Part shown: positions 33,511 through 45,145 of the stretch, one piece after another
Position numbering within the stretch: position 1 is the first letter of the stretch
Layout of the letters: each line of letters begins with the position of its first letter
From: Cunninghamia lanceolata
Taxonomy: Eukaryota > Streptophyta > Pinopsida > Cupressales > Cupressaceae
Reading direction: 5' to 3'
Assembly (NCBI GenBank): GCA_027924645.1
Contig: BSBN01000860.1
Span: forward strand, 8,556,001 to 8,620,000
Length of the DNA stretch: 64,000 nt
Translations under genes and position numbers: made by a program
Notes under the pieces: model-generated
Databases searched by the model: none
Told to the model about the DNA's origin: nothing
The model's input: the letters and a program-made list of their open reading frames with translations, nothing else

Positions 33511-34585
33511 TTTATTAAAAATAAGTACAACTTTCAATGTATCATAATTTATCAATATGGATAATTATTTTCAAATATGCCAAAACTAAGTACAATAAAT
33601 CTCAACTATAAGAATTTTATTTTATTTTTTATTTTTTATTATCATATGTAGAAAATCATTATTGTCCATATATTTTCCTTTGAATATAAGGCTTTACTCA
33701 CTATTATCTAATTGTGTTTCTATAGAAAGCATTTTCTTCAACTCACCTATGAAAGAAGAAAAAAGGGGAAAAGAATAAAGCCTCTCTTAAACTTCCCAAA
33801 AGAGATTTCAATTGAAAACTTAAAAGGAATCTTGGATTTTGTGATGATTATCTTCCTTTTCCTCTCAAACATGTGTGGAAATATAATAAAAATGAATAGA
33901 GCACAATAATGATTATCAAAACGATCCTTGGAATCATTGAGTAAAATCTAATCTTAATTTGTATCCATCACTATACTATATATGTAGTTGTTTACCAATC
34001 AATGAAAGAATGTTTTAATAGAATCTTTTATTTCTTATATGCTGAGATTTTGAATCTAATTTAACTATAATCACCATGTGATGCAGGTATAGATACAAAA
34101 TGGGTCCAACCCTTGTGTTCTAATCAGTTGGGGCATTGTATTGATCACATCACATTCACAAAAATAAATTGCTATTTAATATAAGAATTTTGGCAACCCA
34201 CAAGAAATCATTTGATGCATTACTTCTATTTAATTGTCTATCCAAAAACACTAGAAGGTTTTATAGAGCTTAATGTTGTGAAAATGCATAAACTTATTTT
34301 TTATGTTTCTAAGAGTGGAGACAATTGAAAAAGAAATGGGAAGTGTCTACAAGTTTTGTGATGTCATAGTCTTTACATGTATATTACTTTCACAATAACC
34401 ATGGGTGAAAGCACATAAGTGAGTCCTACTTTTAGGCCAAAATGTCAAAATGGAACATGTCACAAATTAAATAGGTTTGATCAAATCTAGTTAGCACATT
34501 GGTTTTGCTACATGACACCTAGTTGTAGGATAGGGTTCGGTCAAATCATATTCAAGCAAACCTCCTTCCAATTCTATAAATAATG
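33511..34585. other. No gene seen
   Basis: AT-rich sequence. A 65-residue frame at 33712-33909 has no recognisable motif and is not called. Confidence 0.4.
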
Positions 34586-34589
34586 GGGC

Positions 34590-35175
34590 TCACTAATTAT
34601 TTTAGTACTTTTTCCCACAAACCAAATGAGAGATCTCCTTGTGTGTTGAGCACTCAATAGAGGTTGTGTGCTCGAAGGCTAGCTAGTGAATTTTTTATCT
34701 AATCCATGAGACTTCATTGATAATATTAGGGTTTCGATCCAACCCCCTTGATAATCTTGTTCATAATTAACAAAATTAGTTTCATGTAGTCTATTTCCAC
34801 ATGAAAGTTTTTGACCTTTACAACTATGATCAGTGTAAATGAGTCATCCATGACTAGACTCTATGTGTTTCCTCTAAATGTGTGAAGTGTATATATTTTT
34901 TAAGTGATGAGAATTATTCTTCAATTGATGTTGGACTACATCTCTCCTTTCTTCTGAGACATTTATGCTTCTATCCTTGAATAAATTTAAGATGACAAAG
35001 TTGAATGCCCCTTTTGATTGTTTCTCTACTAGTCATTTGTCTAAGGTGACATCTCAAATTATAGTTGAAGAAGTAATAAATATCGTTCTTCTAATGCATT
35101 GTTTGTCTCTACAAGTTTTAGGATTTACCAATATAATTGGTCTAGACACAAGATTCATGAGTGGATTATCTATGT
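34590..35175 (+). repeat. Dispersed repeat, copy 1
   Basis: 34860-35170 matches 56880-57230 in the same orientation (shared AAATTTAAGATGACAAAG, ATTATAATTGAAGAAGTAA, ATGCATTGT). 34590-34760 matches 58720-58960 (shared TAGAGGTTGTG, CTAGCTAG, CTTCATTGATAA). The two halves are in swapped order at the second locus. Family unknown. Confidence 0.65.
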
Positions 35176-35439
35176 TTATTTGAAAGGTGTTAAACAAATA
35201 GAGCTTGTAGATTGTTCTTGTGTTATAATATCTCTTTATCATTGACACATTACATGTTCATAGGATTGAATAATCTTGTTAAATATCAAAGGTAATTATG
35301 GGGCAAGAGCATATTTAAGAACCCATTGTTAAGTAATAATCTACCTTAATTTGTCTAATGATGGGATTATGGGTTATTATCCATTTATTATCTTACGTGG
35401 ACTAACCCTAATTTATATGATAGATGGATAAACTTGTAG

Positions 35440-36160
35440 ACTATGTTTTTGATAAAATTAAATAATAGAAAAGTGCTCTCATTTGATTAGAAAGATTCAC
35501 ATGAAGACCAAGGGAAAAATTACCAACAAAGATAAAGAAATAGAATGGAATTCCATCAGTAGACCATTGAATTAAAAAAATGAAGTCACCAAAATAATTT
35601 CCTATGTAACAGGAGTGTAAAGAATTTAAATAGGACAACCACAAAACCACAAGAATGACAACTAAAACAATAAAGAACCAAGGAGTAGGATGACTTGTTC
35701 CAAACTAGAGGACAAAAAAAGTAAGGGATTTTAATCCACAAGAACTAGCTTGAATGTTACAAATAACCACTTATATCATGATTATACTCCATAATGCCAC
35801 CTTTTGCAAACAAAAAAATACCCCACAAAGATAGATTGGAGTTCTTCAATATTTTATTGGAATGCATGTATTTATTCACAACCTTACAATGGTCTTTCTT
35901 AATAATATCCCAAAAGAATTGGAAGAATTTAGGATGGAAATCATTAGGGATAGGGGATTTATCCCCCTCCATAGAGCTAATGGCACAATGGATCTCTTCT
36001 TTCACAAAAAGAGCCATAATAACCAAAATCTAATAATCATTGACAATTTTAGGAATGAGATCTAATAAGTCATCTTAGGCTCTCTTGTTGGGAATTTGGT
36101 CTTGGAGAAGAGGTTCTTGAAGAAGTTCACTACTTCTAACCTAATCTCCTCAAGGTCATG
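35440..36160 (-). pseudogene. LINE (non-LTR) reverse transcriptase fragment
   Basis: On the minus strand, EVVNFFKNLFSK (about 36130-36095) precedes FVKEEIHCAISSMEGDKSP then FHPKFFQFFWDIIKKD (36010-35885). This matches the start of the plant LINE reverse transcriptase (EEI...A...M..DKSPGPDGF...FF...W..I..D), with KSPIPNDF replacing KSPGPDGF. Stops break the frame. The catalytic YADD region was not found; 35650-35441 has a long frame that I cannot align with confidence. The fragment stops exactly where element B's left arm begins. Confidence 0.75.
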
Positions 36161-37240
36161 GGGTGAAAGTTCAAAGTTGTGTCACACTCTTATAAAGGAA
36201 ACAACCAACACTTATCTAACATTTTATCTTGAATCACTACAAAGTGACGTATATGTTTTGAATTTTAAAATGATGTAAACTAATCAAATGTAGATTTTTT
36301 AGTGTATTTTATGTTTGTATTTTTTAAAATAATTTAAAATATTCTTTAAATGTAGTATTTTATAAAACTGACACTATAATTTAGTTGTTGATAAAATGTT
36401 GAAAAATAAGGTTGAATGGGACGTCACACTTTATATAGTAAATTTCATTTATTTTCCTTCTATATTTTTTTGTGTATTCATAACTCAAAACTTTAGTACA
36501 TGGATTAATTTTTCCCCAATTTGATAAATATATATTTTTAAATAAATCTTGGAAGTTACATGTAATGAAAACACAACTGTTATGTCAACTTTTATCTTGA
36601 TTATTTATCCAAAATAGGAAAAAAATATATATCTTCTTGACAAGGAATCTCTCCTCTAGTGAGTCATATTTTTTTCAATTTTTTTTTATAAACTTTACTA
36701 TTTTTTCTTGAGAGGAAAATCAACACCATATTTTGGTGTTGATGACCTACTTTTAGTAGAAATAAGAAATAAAATATAAATACTAATTGAAATGTTTAAA
36801 AATTTATATTTTTACAAAGTAGACTTATAGATCTACAAAAAGATATTTTTTAGATTCTTTTAAAATGATTATTTGCATGAGTAGGAGTTGTTAGAACATC
36901 AAGTTTTTCAAATAATTTCATTTTTTTGTAAATGAGCCGAGCAAAGTGATTCTACATATGTTTTAGTAGATGGTTCCAATTGGAAAATTTGTGGCCTAAA
37001 TCTAATTTAGCTAGAATGAATCTAGATAGAACATAAGTTTCACCAAAATTGACTTTTAGTTGGAATTACTGGGTAAAAGCACAAAGCTGTGTCACACTTT
37101 CGGCCAACTAAATAATTTCGGGCAAGTCAATTTCACCCCCAAATAATTTCACCTGAATCCATGTAGCCATTGCGTGGCACATATGTGGCAAGCTATTTTC
37201 AGGCGAGACTATCTAGAGGCGACATTGTTTCGCTCAAAAT
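36161..37240 (+). repeat. Element B left arm (inverted with 55800-56732)
   Basis: Shared landmarks with the right arm, reversed: GGGT(G/A)AAAG...GTGTCACACT; AATGATGTAAACTAAT with AAATGTAGAT; CCTCTAGTGA; AATAATTTCGGG; and a GGCAAG...GACTATCT block near the inner end. The motif GGGTAAAAGCACAAAG is repeated internally at 37074. Confidence 0.65.
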
Positions 37241-37363
37241 TATACTATTAAAAACAAAAAAAAAGAAATTGCCACATTTCACGGCACCAATTTTTTCGAC
37301 AGTGACAGCAAGGTAGGGTTTGAAGTTCTTTCACGTGAAGCACTTCCCCGCCACCTTGTGCAA
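37241..37363. other. Short stretch inside the left arm's inner border
   Basis: An A-run at 37252-37266 and no recognisable feature. Confidence 0.3.
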
Positions 37364-37564
37364 CAGTCTCATCAACAGGTATGCCAACTTCACCTTGGCA
37401 TGCAAATTTTCTATCAAACATTTTGTATGGCACCATGTAAATATCTTCACCTTGGTATTTTCTATTAAAGATTTTGTAGGGTTTTTTCTCTTAAAGATTT
37501 TGTATGGCACGATTGAAATAAACCTGCACCTTATATGATTGAAATTATTCTTTACTGTATTTTG
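37364..37564 (+). repeat. Left half of a duplicated segment split by copia-2
   Basis: Matches 45146-45320 (TTCACCTTGGCATGCAAA, CATTTTGTATGGCACCATG, TTTACTGTATTTTG), with one extra 27-bp piece here. Its continuation, 44684-44830, matches 45321-45465. Confidence 0.85.
37560..37564. repeat. Target-site duplication TTTTG, left
   Basis: Precedes the left LTR. The unduplicated site survives as TGTATTTTGTGCATAAG at 45312-45328. Confidence 0.92.
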
Positions 37565-38855
37565 TGTTAGATCTAGGGCACACAACTGAGAGGGAGCGGT
37601 GAATTAGTTGTGCAAAAACTTTGCTTCTACTTCAAACACTTGATTCTTCTTTTTAGTTAACAGCATATCAATTAATCATTCATGAAAGCACAAAGCATAA
37701 ACACTGGAGCAGATAATCAACACATTTGACACCAAGATTTTTGACGTGGAAAACCTAGTTAAGGGAAAAACCACGGGGTGATTAACCCAAGCATTATTCT
37801 CTGTTAGAAGAATAAGAAAAATAAATGGCACATGCCAGTCAGGGCTCACTGCCCAAGCACACTGCTCACAAAGAGGCACATTGCCTACAAGAGACACACT
37901 ATCTACAAGATCATAAGTATCACAACCTTGAACTGGAGAATGACATCTTCACTATGTCTGGATCAATTCCATTTAAGCTTGAGACACACCTGCTCTGCCT
38001 TTTCACTCTTTCGCTATACCACACTCATCCGCTGCTCAACACACTTTGAAATGAATTCACAAACCTTTATTTATACAAGACATCGACTTAGGAACAATCA
38101 TCTAAGTCAGCAATCAACCATAAGAACATTCACAAGATGAATAACACATCCGGTCGGCCACCACAAAAGCATTTGCAAGATGAGCAACTCATCCGGTCGG
38201 CTAGTCTGAACAAGAACTTCATCTGGAAGAATATCTTCAATTCCAGGTTCTACCACCAATGCGGACCAACAACACAACCTCAACATGATCCAAGAACCTT
38301 CACAAGCTTGTCTAAATGACTAGGAACATCCGCACTTCCTCTGCTCACCGGAATCTCTTCTCTTCCTCATCTAGAACATCAAGAGCACAGTCTATTTGTC
38401 ACTGTCATACTGAAACATGTGCTTCCGAACCTCCAAATCATGAACAAATTGAGATGACACATCACAAGGACATCCCAAATGCTCCATCCAATCCGCAAGA
38501 TAAGACAATGCACTTCCGGATCTCACCAGACCTCTTTGTACACTCTATCACTCTGGAGCATCTCCCAGAACCGGTTCTACTTGATCAATCACAACTTCTT
38601 CAAATCTTCATGCGGACCTCTGAAAACTTAACTAGATCATCTCAAGACTCATATCTACAAACCCTTTAATTTGCATCCTTTGATCATCAACCTATTGAGT
38701 ACTTTTGCCTTCTTCTCATCACTGTTCTTCATTGTTCTTAACTGAGACTAATTTTCTCAATATCCTCAGCACACAGCTCATCCAATCCTTCTTGTCAATG
38801 CAATATGAGTATGTTGACATCAATGACAACACTGATTAACCTCATACTTGCAACA
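37565..38855 (-). repeat. copia-2 3' LTR (1291 bp)
   Basis: Starts TGTTAGATCTAGGGC and ends CATACTTGCAACA. TATA candidate TATAAATAAA on the minus strand at 38067-38076. The hairpin arm has a C to T change (GAATTAGTTG) that would still allow a G-U pair. Confidence 0.93.
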
Positions 38856-38867
38856 ATCTCCCCCTTT
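38856..38867 (-). other. copia-2 polypurine tract
   Basis: The minus strand reads AAAGGGGGAGAT directly upstream of the 3' LTR, the plus-strand DNA primer site. Confidence 0.85.
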
Positions 38868-39115
38868 GTCATTGATGGCAACATATGATGTGAAAAACCA
38901 TCAAGACAAGATCTCCTTTCTGTCACAGCTCCCCCTATCAGCAACAACTCTTCACATGTCTTCTCTTCCTTTATTGCTCCCCTTTTGATCATCAACTACT
39001 TATTTTTCACATGTCTTCTCTCCCCCTTTGACATCAATGGCAAAGGGTTCATACTTGCAACTCTAACACATCAGAATCATACCAACTGCTCCCCCTTAGT
39101 AGCAGCTCCCTATCA
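38868..39115 (-). other. copia-2 3' untranslated region
   Basis: Several further AGGGGGAG-type purine tracts occur (near 38930, 39010 and 39095), possible secondary priming sites. Confidence 0.5.
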
Positions 39116-40957
39116 TCAATCCAGATCACAAGATATTACTGTGATATCCACCAGACTGATGCACATCAGTGCATCCTTGTTCATCACTAGAGGGGCCATG
39201 ACCCCTAACTTCTCCCAGAGATACTCAAAAGAGTCCTTGGGAAGAGGTTTGGTAAAAATATCTGCAATCCGATCCTTGGAGGGTACATACTCCAATCTGA
39301 CTTCTTCCTTGTTCACTTGTTCTCTCAAAAAGTGAAACTTGATAGATATGTGCTTAGTCTTAGAATGCAATACCGGATTCTTAGAAATATTAATTACACT
39401 TGAGTTGTCACAGAAAATTGTGATAGGCTCCTCATATTCAACTTTAATGTCTCTTAGCATCTGCTTCATCCATAACATTTGAGTGCAACTACCTACTACT
39501 GCAATGTATTCTGCTTCAGTTGTAGACAGAGATATTGCCTCTTGTTTCTTGCTTAGCCAAGAAACCAATCTTTTTCCCAAAAAGAATGCTCCTCCACTTG
39601 TACTCTTCCAGTCATCCACATCTCCTGCCCAATCTGCATCTGTATATGCATGAAGAGAGAAATCATGATCTCTAGGATACCATAGACCATACTCAACTAT
39701 CCCCTTTAGATATCTAAAAATTCTTTTGATTGCCATAACATGAGATTCTCTAGGATCAGCCTGAAATCTTGCCACAAGACCAATAGCCTGCATTATATCT
39801 GGTCTAGTCTGAGTGAGATACAATAGTCCTCCAATCATTAATCTATACTTGGTCTGATATGTCTTAGGAGAGTCATCATCTTTGCTCAACTTACATCCGG
39901 TTGCCATAGGAGTGTTCATTGGCTTTGAATCTTCCATTCTGAATTTCCTCAACAATTCTTTTGCATATTTGGTCTGACAGATAAAGATGTCTTTCTTTGT
40001 CTGAGTAATTTGCAGACCCAAGAAGAAATTCATTTCACCAAGCATTGACATTTCAAACTCACTTTTCATTTGATTTGTAAAAGTTTTACACATACTGTCT
40101 TTTCCTCCAAAGATGATATCATCAACAAATACTTCAACAATCAAGATGTTTTCCTTATCTATTTGGAAATATAGATTACTATCAGCAGTGCCTTTGTTGA
40201 AACCAATCTGCACAAGATGCTTATCCAACCTTTCATACCATGCTCTTGGGGCTTGTTTTAAACCATACAGTGCTTTCTTCAACTTGCAGACCATATCATC
40301 ATGATCAAACAATTGAAATCCATCTAGTTGTTCAATGTATACTTCTTCCAAATCACCATTTAGGAAGGCAGACTTGACATCCATCTGATATACCTTGAAG
40401 TCTTTGAAGGAAGCAAATGCAAGAAATAATCTGACTGCTTCAATTCTTGCAACTAGAGCAAAAGTTTCTTCAAAATCAATTCCTTCTATTTGAGAGTATC
40501 CTTTGCAGACCAATCTAGCTTCGTTTCTGATTACTTCACCAACTTCATTTAGTTTGTTCTGGAAGACCCATTTGGTTCCAATCACATTCTTGTTTCTAGG
40601 TCTAGGAACAAGATCCCAAGTATGATTTTTCTCAATTTGCATCAACTCTTCTTCCATTGCTTTGGTCCAGTTTTCATCATTGCAAGCTTCATTAATTGTT
40701 TTAAGTTCAATCTTTGAAATCAAACGGTATTCATTTGAATCTTGAGCAATTTTCCTCCTTGTTTGTACCCCTTTGCTTTTGTCACCTATAATCTGATCTT
40801 CAGAATGATTTAGAGTTACATACCTTGGAACTTTGGGAGTTTCTTGCACTACTAATTCTTGATCAGGCTCATTCAGACAAACTTCTTCTTCCTGATTTAC
40901 CGGATCAGTCTGGATTTGGATTTCAGAGGAGGATTGAGCTCCTTGCACCAAAGAATC
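39116..40957 (-). CDS. copia-2 reverse transcriptase and RNase H region
   Basis: An uninterrupted frame of about 611 residues. [16 protein letters not shown] and [18 protein letters not shown] (first catalytic Asp), then [14 protein letters not shown] (the RT D-D pair), then [32 protein letters not shown] and STTEAEYIA hold the RNase H acidic residues. [19 protein letters not shown] ends the polyprotein, with a short extra tail before the stop. It copies element RNA into DNA in cytoplasmic particles. It should be part of one gag-pol protein; a stop at about 40962 separates it from integrase here, so it is not independently translated in the normal way. Confidence 0.9.
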   Translation of the reverse strand, partial: DSLVQGAQSSSEIQIQTDPVNQEEEVCLNEPDQELVVQETPKVPRYVTLNHSEDQIIGDKSKGVQTRRKIAQDSNEYRLISKIELKTINEACNDENWTKAMEEELMQIEKNHTWDLVPRPRNKNVIGTKWVFQNKLNEVGEVIRNEARLVCKGYSQIEGIDFEETFALVARIEAVRLFLAFASFKDFKVYQMDVKSAFLNGDLEEVYIEQLDGFQLFDHDDMVCKLKKALYGLKQAPRAWYERLDKHLVQIGFNKGTADSNLYFQIDKENILIVEVFVDDIIFGGKDSMCKTFTNQMKSEFEMSMLGEMNFFLGLQITQTKKDIFICQTKYAKELLRKFRMEDSKPMNTPMATGCKLSKDDDSPKTYQTKYRLMIGGLLYLTQTRPDIMQAIGLVARFQADPRESHVMAIKRIFRYLKGIVEYGLWYPRDHDFSLHAYTDADWAGDVDDWKSTSGGAFFLGKRLVSWLSKKQEAISLSTTEAEYIAVVGSCTQMLWMKQMLRDIKVEYEEPITIFCDNSSVINISKNPVLHSKTKHISIKFHFLREQVNKEEVRLEYVPSKDRIADIFTKPLPKDSFEYLWEKLGVMAPLVMNKDALMCISLVDITVISCDLD

Positions 40958-41382
40958 ATTCTAATCATCTTCATCACATTCATAGAATCTTGAAGGCTTC
41001 TCAATTCCTTCATCAACCTTCACATTTGTACTTTCTATCATCTTTCTCAATCTCTTATTGTAACACCAGTATGCTTTGCTTTGAGTGGAGTAACCCAAGA
41101 AAATTCCTTCATCACTTCTAGCATCAAACTTTCCTAAATCTTCATCTCTTTTGATGTAACACTAGCTACCAAATACTCTGAAATTTCTCACAGTGGGTTT
41201 TATGCCAAACCAAAGTTCATAAGAGTCTTACCGGTATTGCTTCTGATTTGAACTCGATTAAGGGTGTAGACTGCAGTGCTGACAGCTTCTCTCCAAAACA
41301 TCTGAGGGACATTTGCTTCCATCATCATTGTCCTGGCTACTTCCTGGATGGTCCGGTTCTTTCTCTCAACTACTCCATTCTA
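40958..41382 (-). pseudogene. copia-2 integrase C-terminal part, broken
   Basis: A TAG at 41380-41382 falls in the conserved PQ-stop-NGVVERKNRT motif carrying the catalytic Glu. A one-base deletion near 41229 shifts the frame inside the KTPYELWFG motif. Two more TAG codons occur, near 41162 (before CYIKRDED) and near 40962. Apart from these, FDARSDEGIFLGYSTQSKAY and YNKRLRKMIES match the copia-1 copy. Confidence 0.88.
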
Positions 41383-42990
41383 CTGTGGAGTCCTAGGAGC
41401 AGAAAACTGTCTCCTTATGCCATGCTTCTCACAAAAGTCTATGAATTCATTAGATGTGAATTCACCACCTCTATCAGACCTTAGACATTTTAGTTTCAAT
41501 CCGGTTTGATTCTCTACCATAGCCTTGAAGATTTTGAACTTCTCAAGGGCTTCTGATTTCTCTTTTAGGAAGGTAACCCACATCATCCGGGAATGGTCAT
41601 CAATTAGCAACATGAAATATCTATCACCTTGCATACTCTTGATTCTTGTCGAACCATAGAGATCAGTATGAACTAATTCCAACAATCCGGTAGAGGATTG
41701 ATCCTTGCTTTTGAAAGAGACTCTGCTCTGTTGTCCTAGCTGACATTCTTTGCACAAACTATTTGCAGGTTTCACCAATTTTGGAAGATCTCTTATAGCC
41801 TGAGTATTGCTTATCTTGATGATGTTATCAAAATTCACATGACACATTCTTCTATGCCATAACCAACTCTGATCTACTTGAACAAATAGACAACTTTTGT
41901 TAGAACCAACTAGATGAAAGATATTACCTTTTGTTTGAGTACCAGATGCAATCTCAGTTCTGGAGCTTTCAAAAATCCTACATCTTCCATTCTTGAACCA
42001 GAGATCATAGCCTTTGTCCACCAACTGACCAACACTGAGAAGATTGTGCTTCAATCCTTCAACATATAGTACATTACCAGTTTTGCTCTTTCCATCAAAA
42101 GAAATAGTTCCCCTACCTCTGATTCTACCAGCAGAATTATCACCAAATTTTACCATTCCTCCTTCATACCTTTCCAAATCTAAGAACTTATTCTTGTCAC
42201 CTGTCATATGGTGAGAACATCCACTGTCAAAAACCCAATCATCCTTTTCTTCAACTTGGGCAGCCAAAGCTCTTTCCACAACCTTATGATTGACAGATTC
42301 AGAGGATATTGAATCTTCTTCCTTGATGGCAATAAACACCCATTCATTTCCAGATTTGCTTCCCATTTCTGATTCATCATCTGTTACTCCTTCATTATCA
42401 TCTTCTTCATGAACATAATAACAATTCTTTTGGAACCTTTGTCTGTTAGCATTTGACCTTGCAGATCTTTCTGGACATCTTGAAGCAAAATGACTAATCT
42501 TATTGCAATTGAAGCACTTAAAGGGTAATTTTCCTTCATACTTACCGAATCCTCTTGGCAGTCTCTTTGCAATGAGGGCTTCAAGATGAGCTATTTCTGT
42601 TTCTTCCTCTTCCATGTCTTTCCTTGCTTGATCATACCATGACAGCTTCCTTGAAGAGTTCTCTCCCGGATCAAATCTTTGTTTGCCTTTCACATAGGCA
42701 CTAGCTTTGAATGCAGATTCAGTCTTGGGGTGATCATCTCCAAACTTAGTCATTTCGAATGTAGCTAGTATGCCAGTCAATTGCTCTCTTGTGACAGTTG
42801 TATGGGCTCTGAATTCATCAATGGCAGCAACCTTGATTTTGTAGGCAGCAGGAAGGGATCTAAGGATTTTGCAAACAATTTCATTTTCATCCAAAACTCC
42901 ACTAGCATTCCTGATTCCACATACTAGCTCATTCACTCTTGGCATAAAGGTAGTGATGTTTTCATCATCTCTCATCTTCAATCTTTCAAA
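41380..42990 (-). CDS. copia-2 gag C-terminus, protease and integrase core
   Basis: About 533 residues in one frame. MRDDENITTFMPRVNELV (gag); zinc knuckle CFNCNKISHFASRC is intact CX2CX4HX4C; WVFDSGCSHHMTGD is the copia protease active site; LERYEGGMVKFGDN and LKHNLLSVGQLVDKGYD follow. LWHRRMCHVNF and LCKECQLG form the integrase HHCC, LELVHTDLYGS and CLRSDRGGEFTSNEF give two catalytic Asp residues. It ends at the TAG just before the catalytic Glu. Upstream it is shifted by one base from the gag N terminus. Confidence 0.92.
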   Translation of the reverse strand, partial: FERLKMRDDENITTFMPRVNELVCGIRNASGVLDENEIVCKILRSLPAAYKIKVAAIDEFRAHTTVTREQLTGILATFEMTKFGDDHPKTESAFKASAYVKGKQRFDPGENSSRKLSWYDQARKDMEEEETEIAHLEALIAKRLPRGFGKYEGKLPFKCFNCNKISHFASRCPERSARSNANRQRFQKNCYYVHEEDDNEGVTDDESEMGSKSGNEWVFIAIKEEDSISSESVNHKVVERALAAQVEEKDDWVFDSGCSHHMTGDKNKFLDLERYEGGMVKFGDNSAGRIRGRGTISFDGKSKTGNVLYVEGLKHNLLSVGQLVDKGYDLWFKNGRCRIFESSRTEIASGTQTKGNIFHLVGSNKSCLFVQVDQSWLWHRRMCHVNFDNIIKISNTQAIRDLPKLVKPANSLCKECQLGQQSRVSFKSKDQSSTGLLELVHTDLYGSTRIKSMQGDRYFMLLIDDHSRMMWVTFLKEKSEALEKFKIFKAMVENQTGLKLKCLRSDRGGEFTSNEFIDFCEKHGIRRQFSAPRTPQ

Positions 42991-43331
42991 TTTCCTTTCA
43001 GACTCTGCAACCTTGCACTCTTAACAAACTCATCTCCTTCATGTAGAAGTTTTAGTTTAACCCAGATTTCATATGCAGTTGGTAGGTCAATAACATTTGA
43101 GAGCTCTGAATCATTCAATGCGCTTAGAAGAGCTTCTTTGGTCCGTAAATTGTTTTCAGCATCTATGATTTCATTCAATGTTGTCGGACCACCCTGTGGA
43201 GGTACATAAGCCTTTGTGATCATGGACAGGTATGCTTTTCCTATACACTCCAAGTGACATCTCATGCGACCTTTCCAGAGCGAGAAATTGGTTCCATCAA
43301 ACTTCGGACTATCCTTCTTGTATGACGACAT
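42978..43331 (-). pseudogene. copia-2 gag N-terminus, frameshifted
   Basis: I place the start at 43331 (MSSYKKDSPKFDGTNFSLWK), the usual copia gag beginning, rather than an in-frame codon upstream. The domain runs to ARLQSLKGNLKD, where a single base appears lost in GAAAGGAAATTTG near 42990; in the next frame it continues as KFERLKMRDDEN. Confidence 0.9.
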
Positions 43332-43373
43332 CCTGGATCTCCTCAAGCGGTTAAGCTCCTTTTAGAGGAACTT

Positions 43374-43386
43374 GGCTCTGATACCA
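43374..43386 (-). other. copia-2 primer binding site
   Basis: The minus strand reads TGGTATCAGAGCC, complementary to initiator Met tRNA, next to the 5' LTR. Confidence 0.9.
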
Positions 43387-43388
43387 AT

Positions 43389-44678
43389 TGTTAGATCTAG
43401 GGCACACAACTGAGAGGGGGGGTGAATCAGTTGTGCAAAAACTTTGCTTCTACTTCAAACACTTGATTCTTCTTGTTAGTTAACAGCATATCAATTAATC
43501 ATTCATGAAAGCACAAAGCATAAACACTGGAGCAGATAATCAACACATTTGACACCAAGATTTTTGACGTGGAAAACCCGGTTAAGGGAAAAACCACAGG
43601 GTGATTAACCCAAGGATTATTCTCTGTTAGAAGAATAAGAAAAATAAATGGCACATGCTAGTCAGGGCTCACTGCCCAAGCACACTGCTCACAAAGAGGC
43701 ACACTGCCTACAAGAGACACACTATCTACAAGATCATAAGTATCACAACCTTGAACTAGAGAATGACATCTTCACTATGTCTGGATCAGTTCCATTTAAG
43801 CTCGAGACACACCTACTCTGCCTTTTTGCTCTTTCACTATACCACACTCATCCGCTGCTCAACACACTTTGAAATGAATTCACAAACCTTTATTTATACA
43901 AGACATCGACTTAGGAACAATCATCTAAGTCAGCAATCAACCATAAGAACATTCGCAAGATGAATAACACATCCGGTCGGCCACCACAAAAGAATTTGCA
44001 AGATGAACAACTCATCTGGTCGGCTAGTCTAAACAAGAACTTCATCCGGAAGAATATCTTCAATTCCGGGTTCTACCACTAATGCGGACCAACAAAACAA
44101 CCTCAACATGATCCAAGAACCTTCACAAGCTTGCTTGAATGACCAGGAACATCCGCACTTCCTCTGCTCACCAGAATCTCTTCTCTTCCTCATCCGGAAC
44201 ATCAAGAGCATAGTCTATTTGCCACTGTCATACTGAAACATGTGCTTCTGGACCGCCAAATCATGAACAAATTGAGATGACGCATCACAAGGACGTCCCA
44301 AACGCTCCATCCAATCCGCAAGATAAGACAATGCACTTCTGGATCTTACCGGACCTCTTTGTAACACTCTGACACTCCGAAGCATCTCCCAGAACTGGTT
44401 CTACTTGATCAATCACAACTTCTTCAAATCTTCATGCGGACCTCTAAAAACTTAACTGGATCATCTCAAGACTCATACCTACAAACCCTTTAATTCGCAT
44501 CTTAGATCATCAACCTATTGAGTACTTTTGCCTTCTTCTCATCACTGTTCTTCACTATTCCTAACTGAGACTAATTTTCTCAATATCCTCAACACACAGC
44601 TCATCCAATCCTTCTTGTCAATGCAATATGAGTATGTTGACATCAATGACAACACTGATTAACCTCATACTTGCAACA
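43389..44678 (-). repeat. copia-2 5' LTR (1290 bp)
   Basis: Starts TGTTAGATCT and ends CTTGCAACA. TATAAATA on the minus strand at 43891-43898. Hairpin CACAACTGA (43405-43413) with TCAGTTGTG (43427-43435). Small frames within, present in both LTRs, are not genes. Confidence 0.93.
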
Positions 44679-44683
44679 TTTTG
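44679..44683. repeat. Target-site duplication TTTTG, right
   Basis: Matches 37560-37564. Confidence 0.92.
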
Positions 44684-44830
44684 TGCATAAGTTTTTATCA
44701 AGGTTGTGGTGATGGAAAATTAATCACAATTTGAAACCATTCAAGAAAGAATTTGTGCATAAGTTATTGGAAAGGTTGTGGTGATCAAAAGTAGTAAGTG
44801 GCTGATGGCTATAACCATGATCATTTGAAA
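44684..44830 (+). repeat. Right half of the duplicated segment split by copia-2
   Basis: TGCATAAGTTTTTATCAA...GGTTGTGGTGATGG...GAAACCATTCAAGAAAG matches 45321-45465 with few changes. TTGTGCATAAGTT also occurs twice within the unit. Confidence 0.88.
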
Positions 44831-44936
44831 CAACCATCTCTCTTCGTCTATGTATTCCTATATTTTTTTACAATTTGTACCATATAAATTTTCACAGTTT
44901 GTCCAAAATCTCTCCTTTCATATGATACAATCTTTT

Positions 44937-45056
44937 TCAAATCAAATGCTACAGCAATGTAGGACATGCACTTTTATCCCTTGTAAGGTTATCCATTCAA
45001 ATTTGCCCATCAAATGCTAGGGAATAACATGGTTAAAGAAGGAAACAACATACACT
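44937..45056 (+). repeat. 120-bp repeat, copy 1
   Basis: TGCTACAGCAATG(T/C)AGGACAT, TATCCCTTGTAAGG and GCTAGGGAATAACATGG recur at 46433-46552, direct orientation. Confidence 0.85.
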
Positions 45057-45145
45057 AATGATCTGTAAACTTAAGACCAATGTCCCAAACTATATCTTCT
45101 CTGACACTGGATCTACCCTTTATCACTATCACTGTCCCTTTTCAA

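Larger units (their letters stand above)
37565..44678 (-). mobile_element. copia-2: Ty1/copia element with both LTRs
   Basis: LTRs 37565-38855 and 43389-44678, TG...CA ends, TTTTG at 37560-37564 and 44679-44683. Polypurine tract at 38856-38867, primer binding site at 43374-43386. Internal order on the minus strand: gag, protease, integrase, RT, RNase H. Total 7114 bp. The LTRs differ at scattered bases (for example GAGCGG against GGGGGG near the hairpin). Coding breaks are few: two one-base frameshifts and three stops. Confidence 0.95.

Noticed and set aside
35441..35650. 69-residue minus-strand frame as LINE reverse transcriptase palm
   Set aside because: No YADD or other conserved RT motif; only its position suggests LINE, so it is folded into the remnant without a domain call.
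37825..38669. Frames inside the copia-2 left LTR, repeated at 43648-43963
   Set aside because: The same frames appear in the other LTR with changes typical of noncoding decay; no motif.
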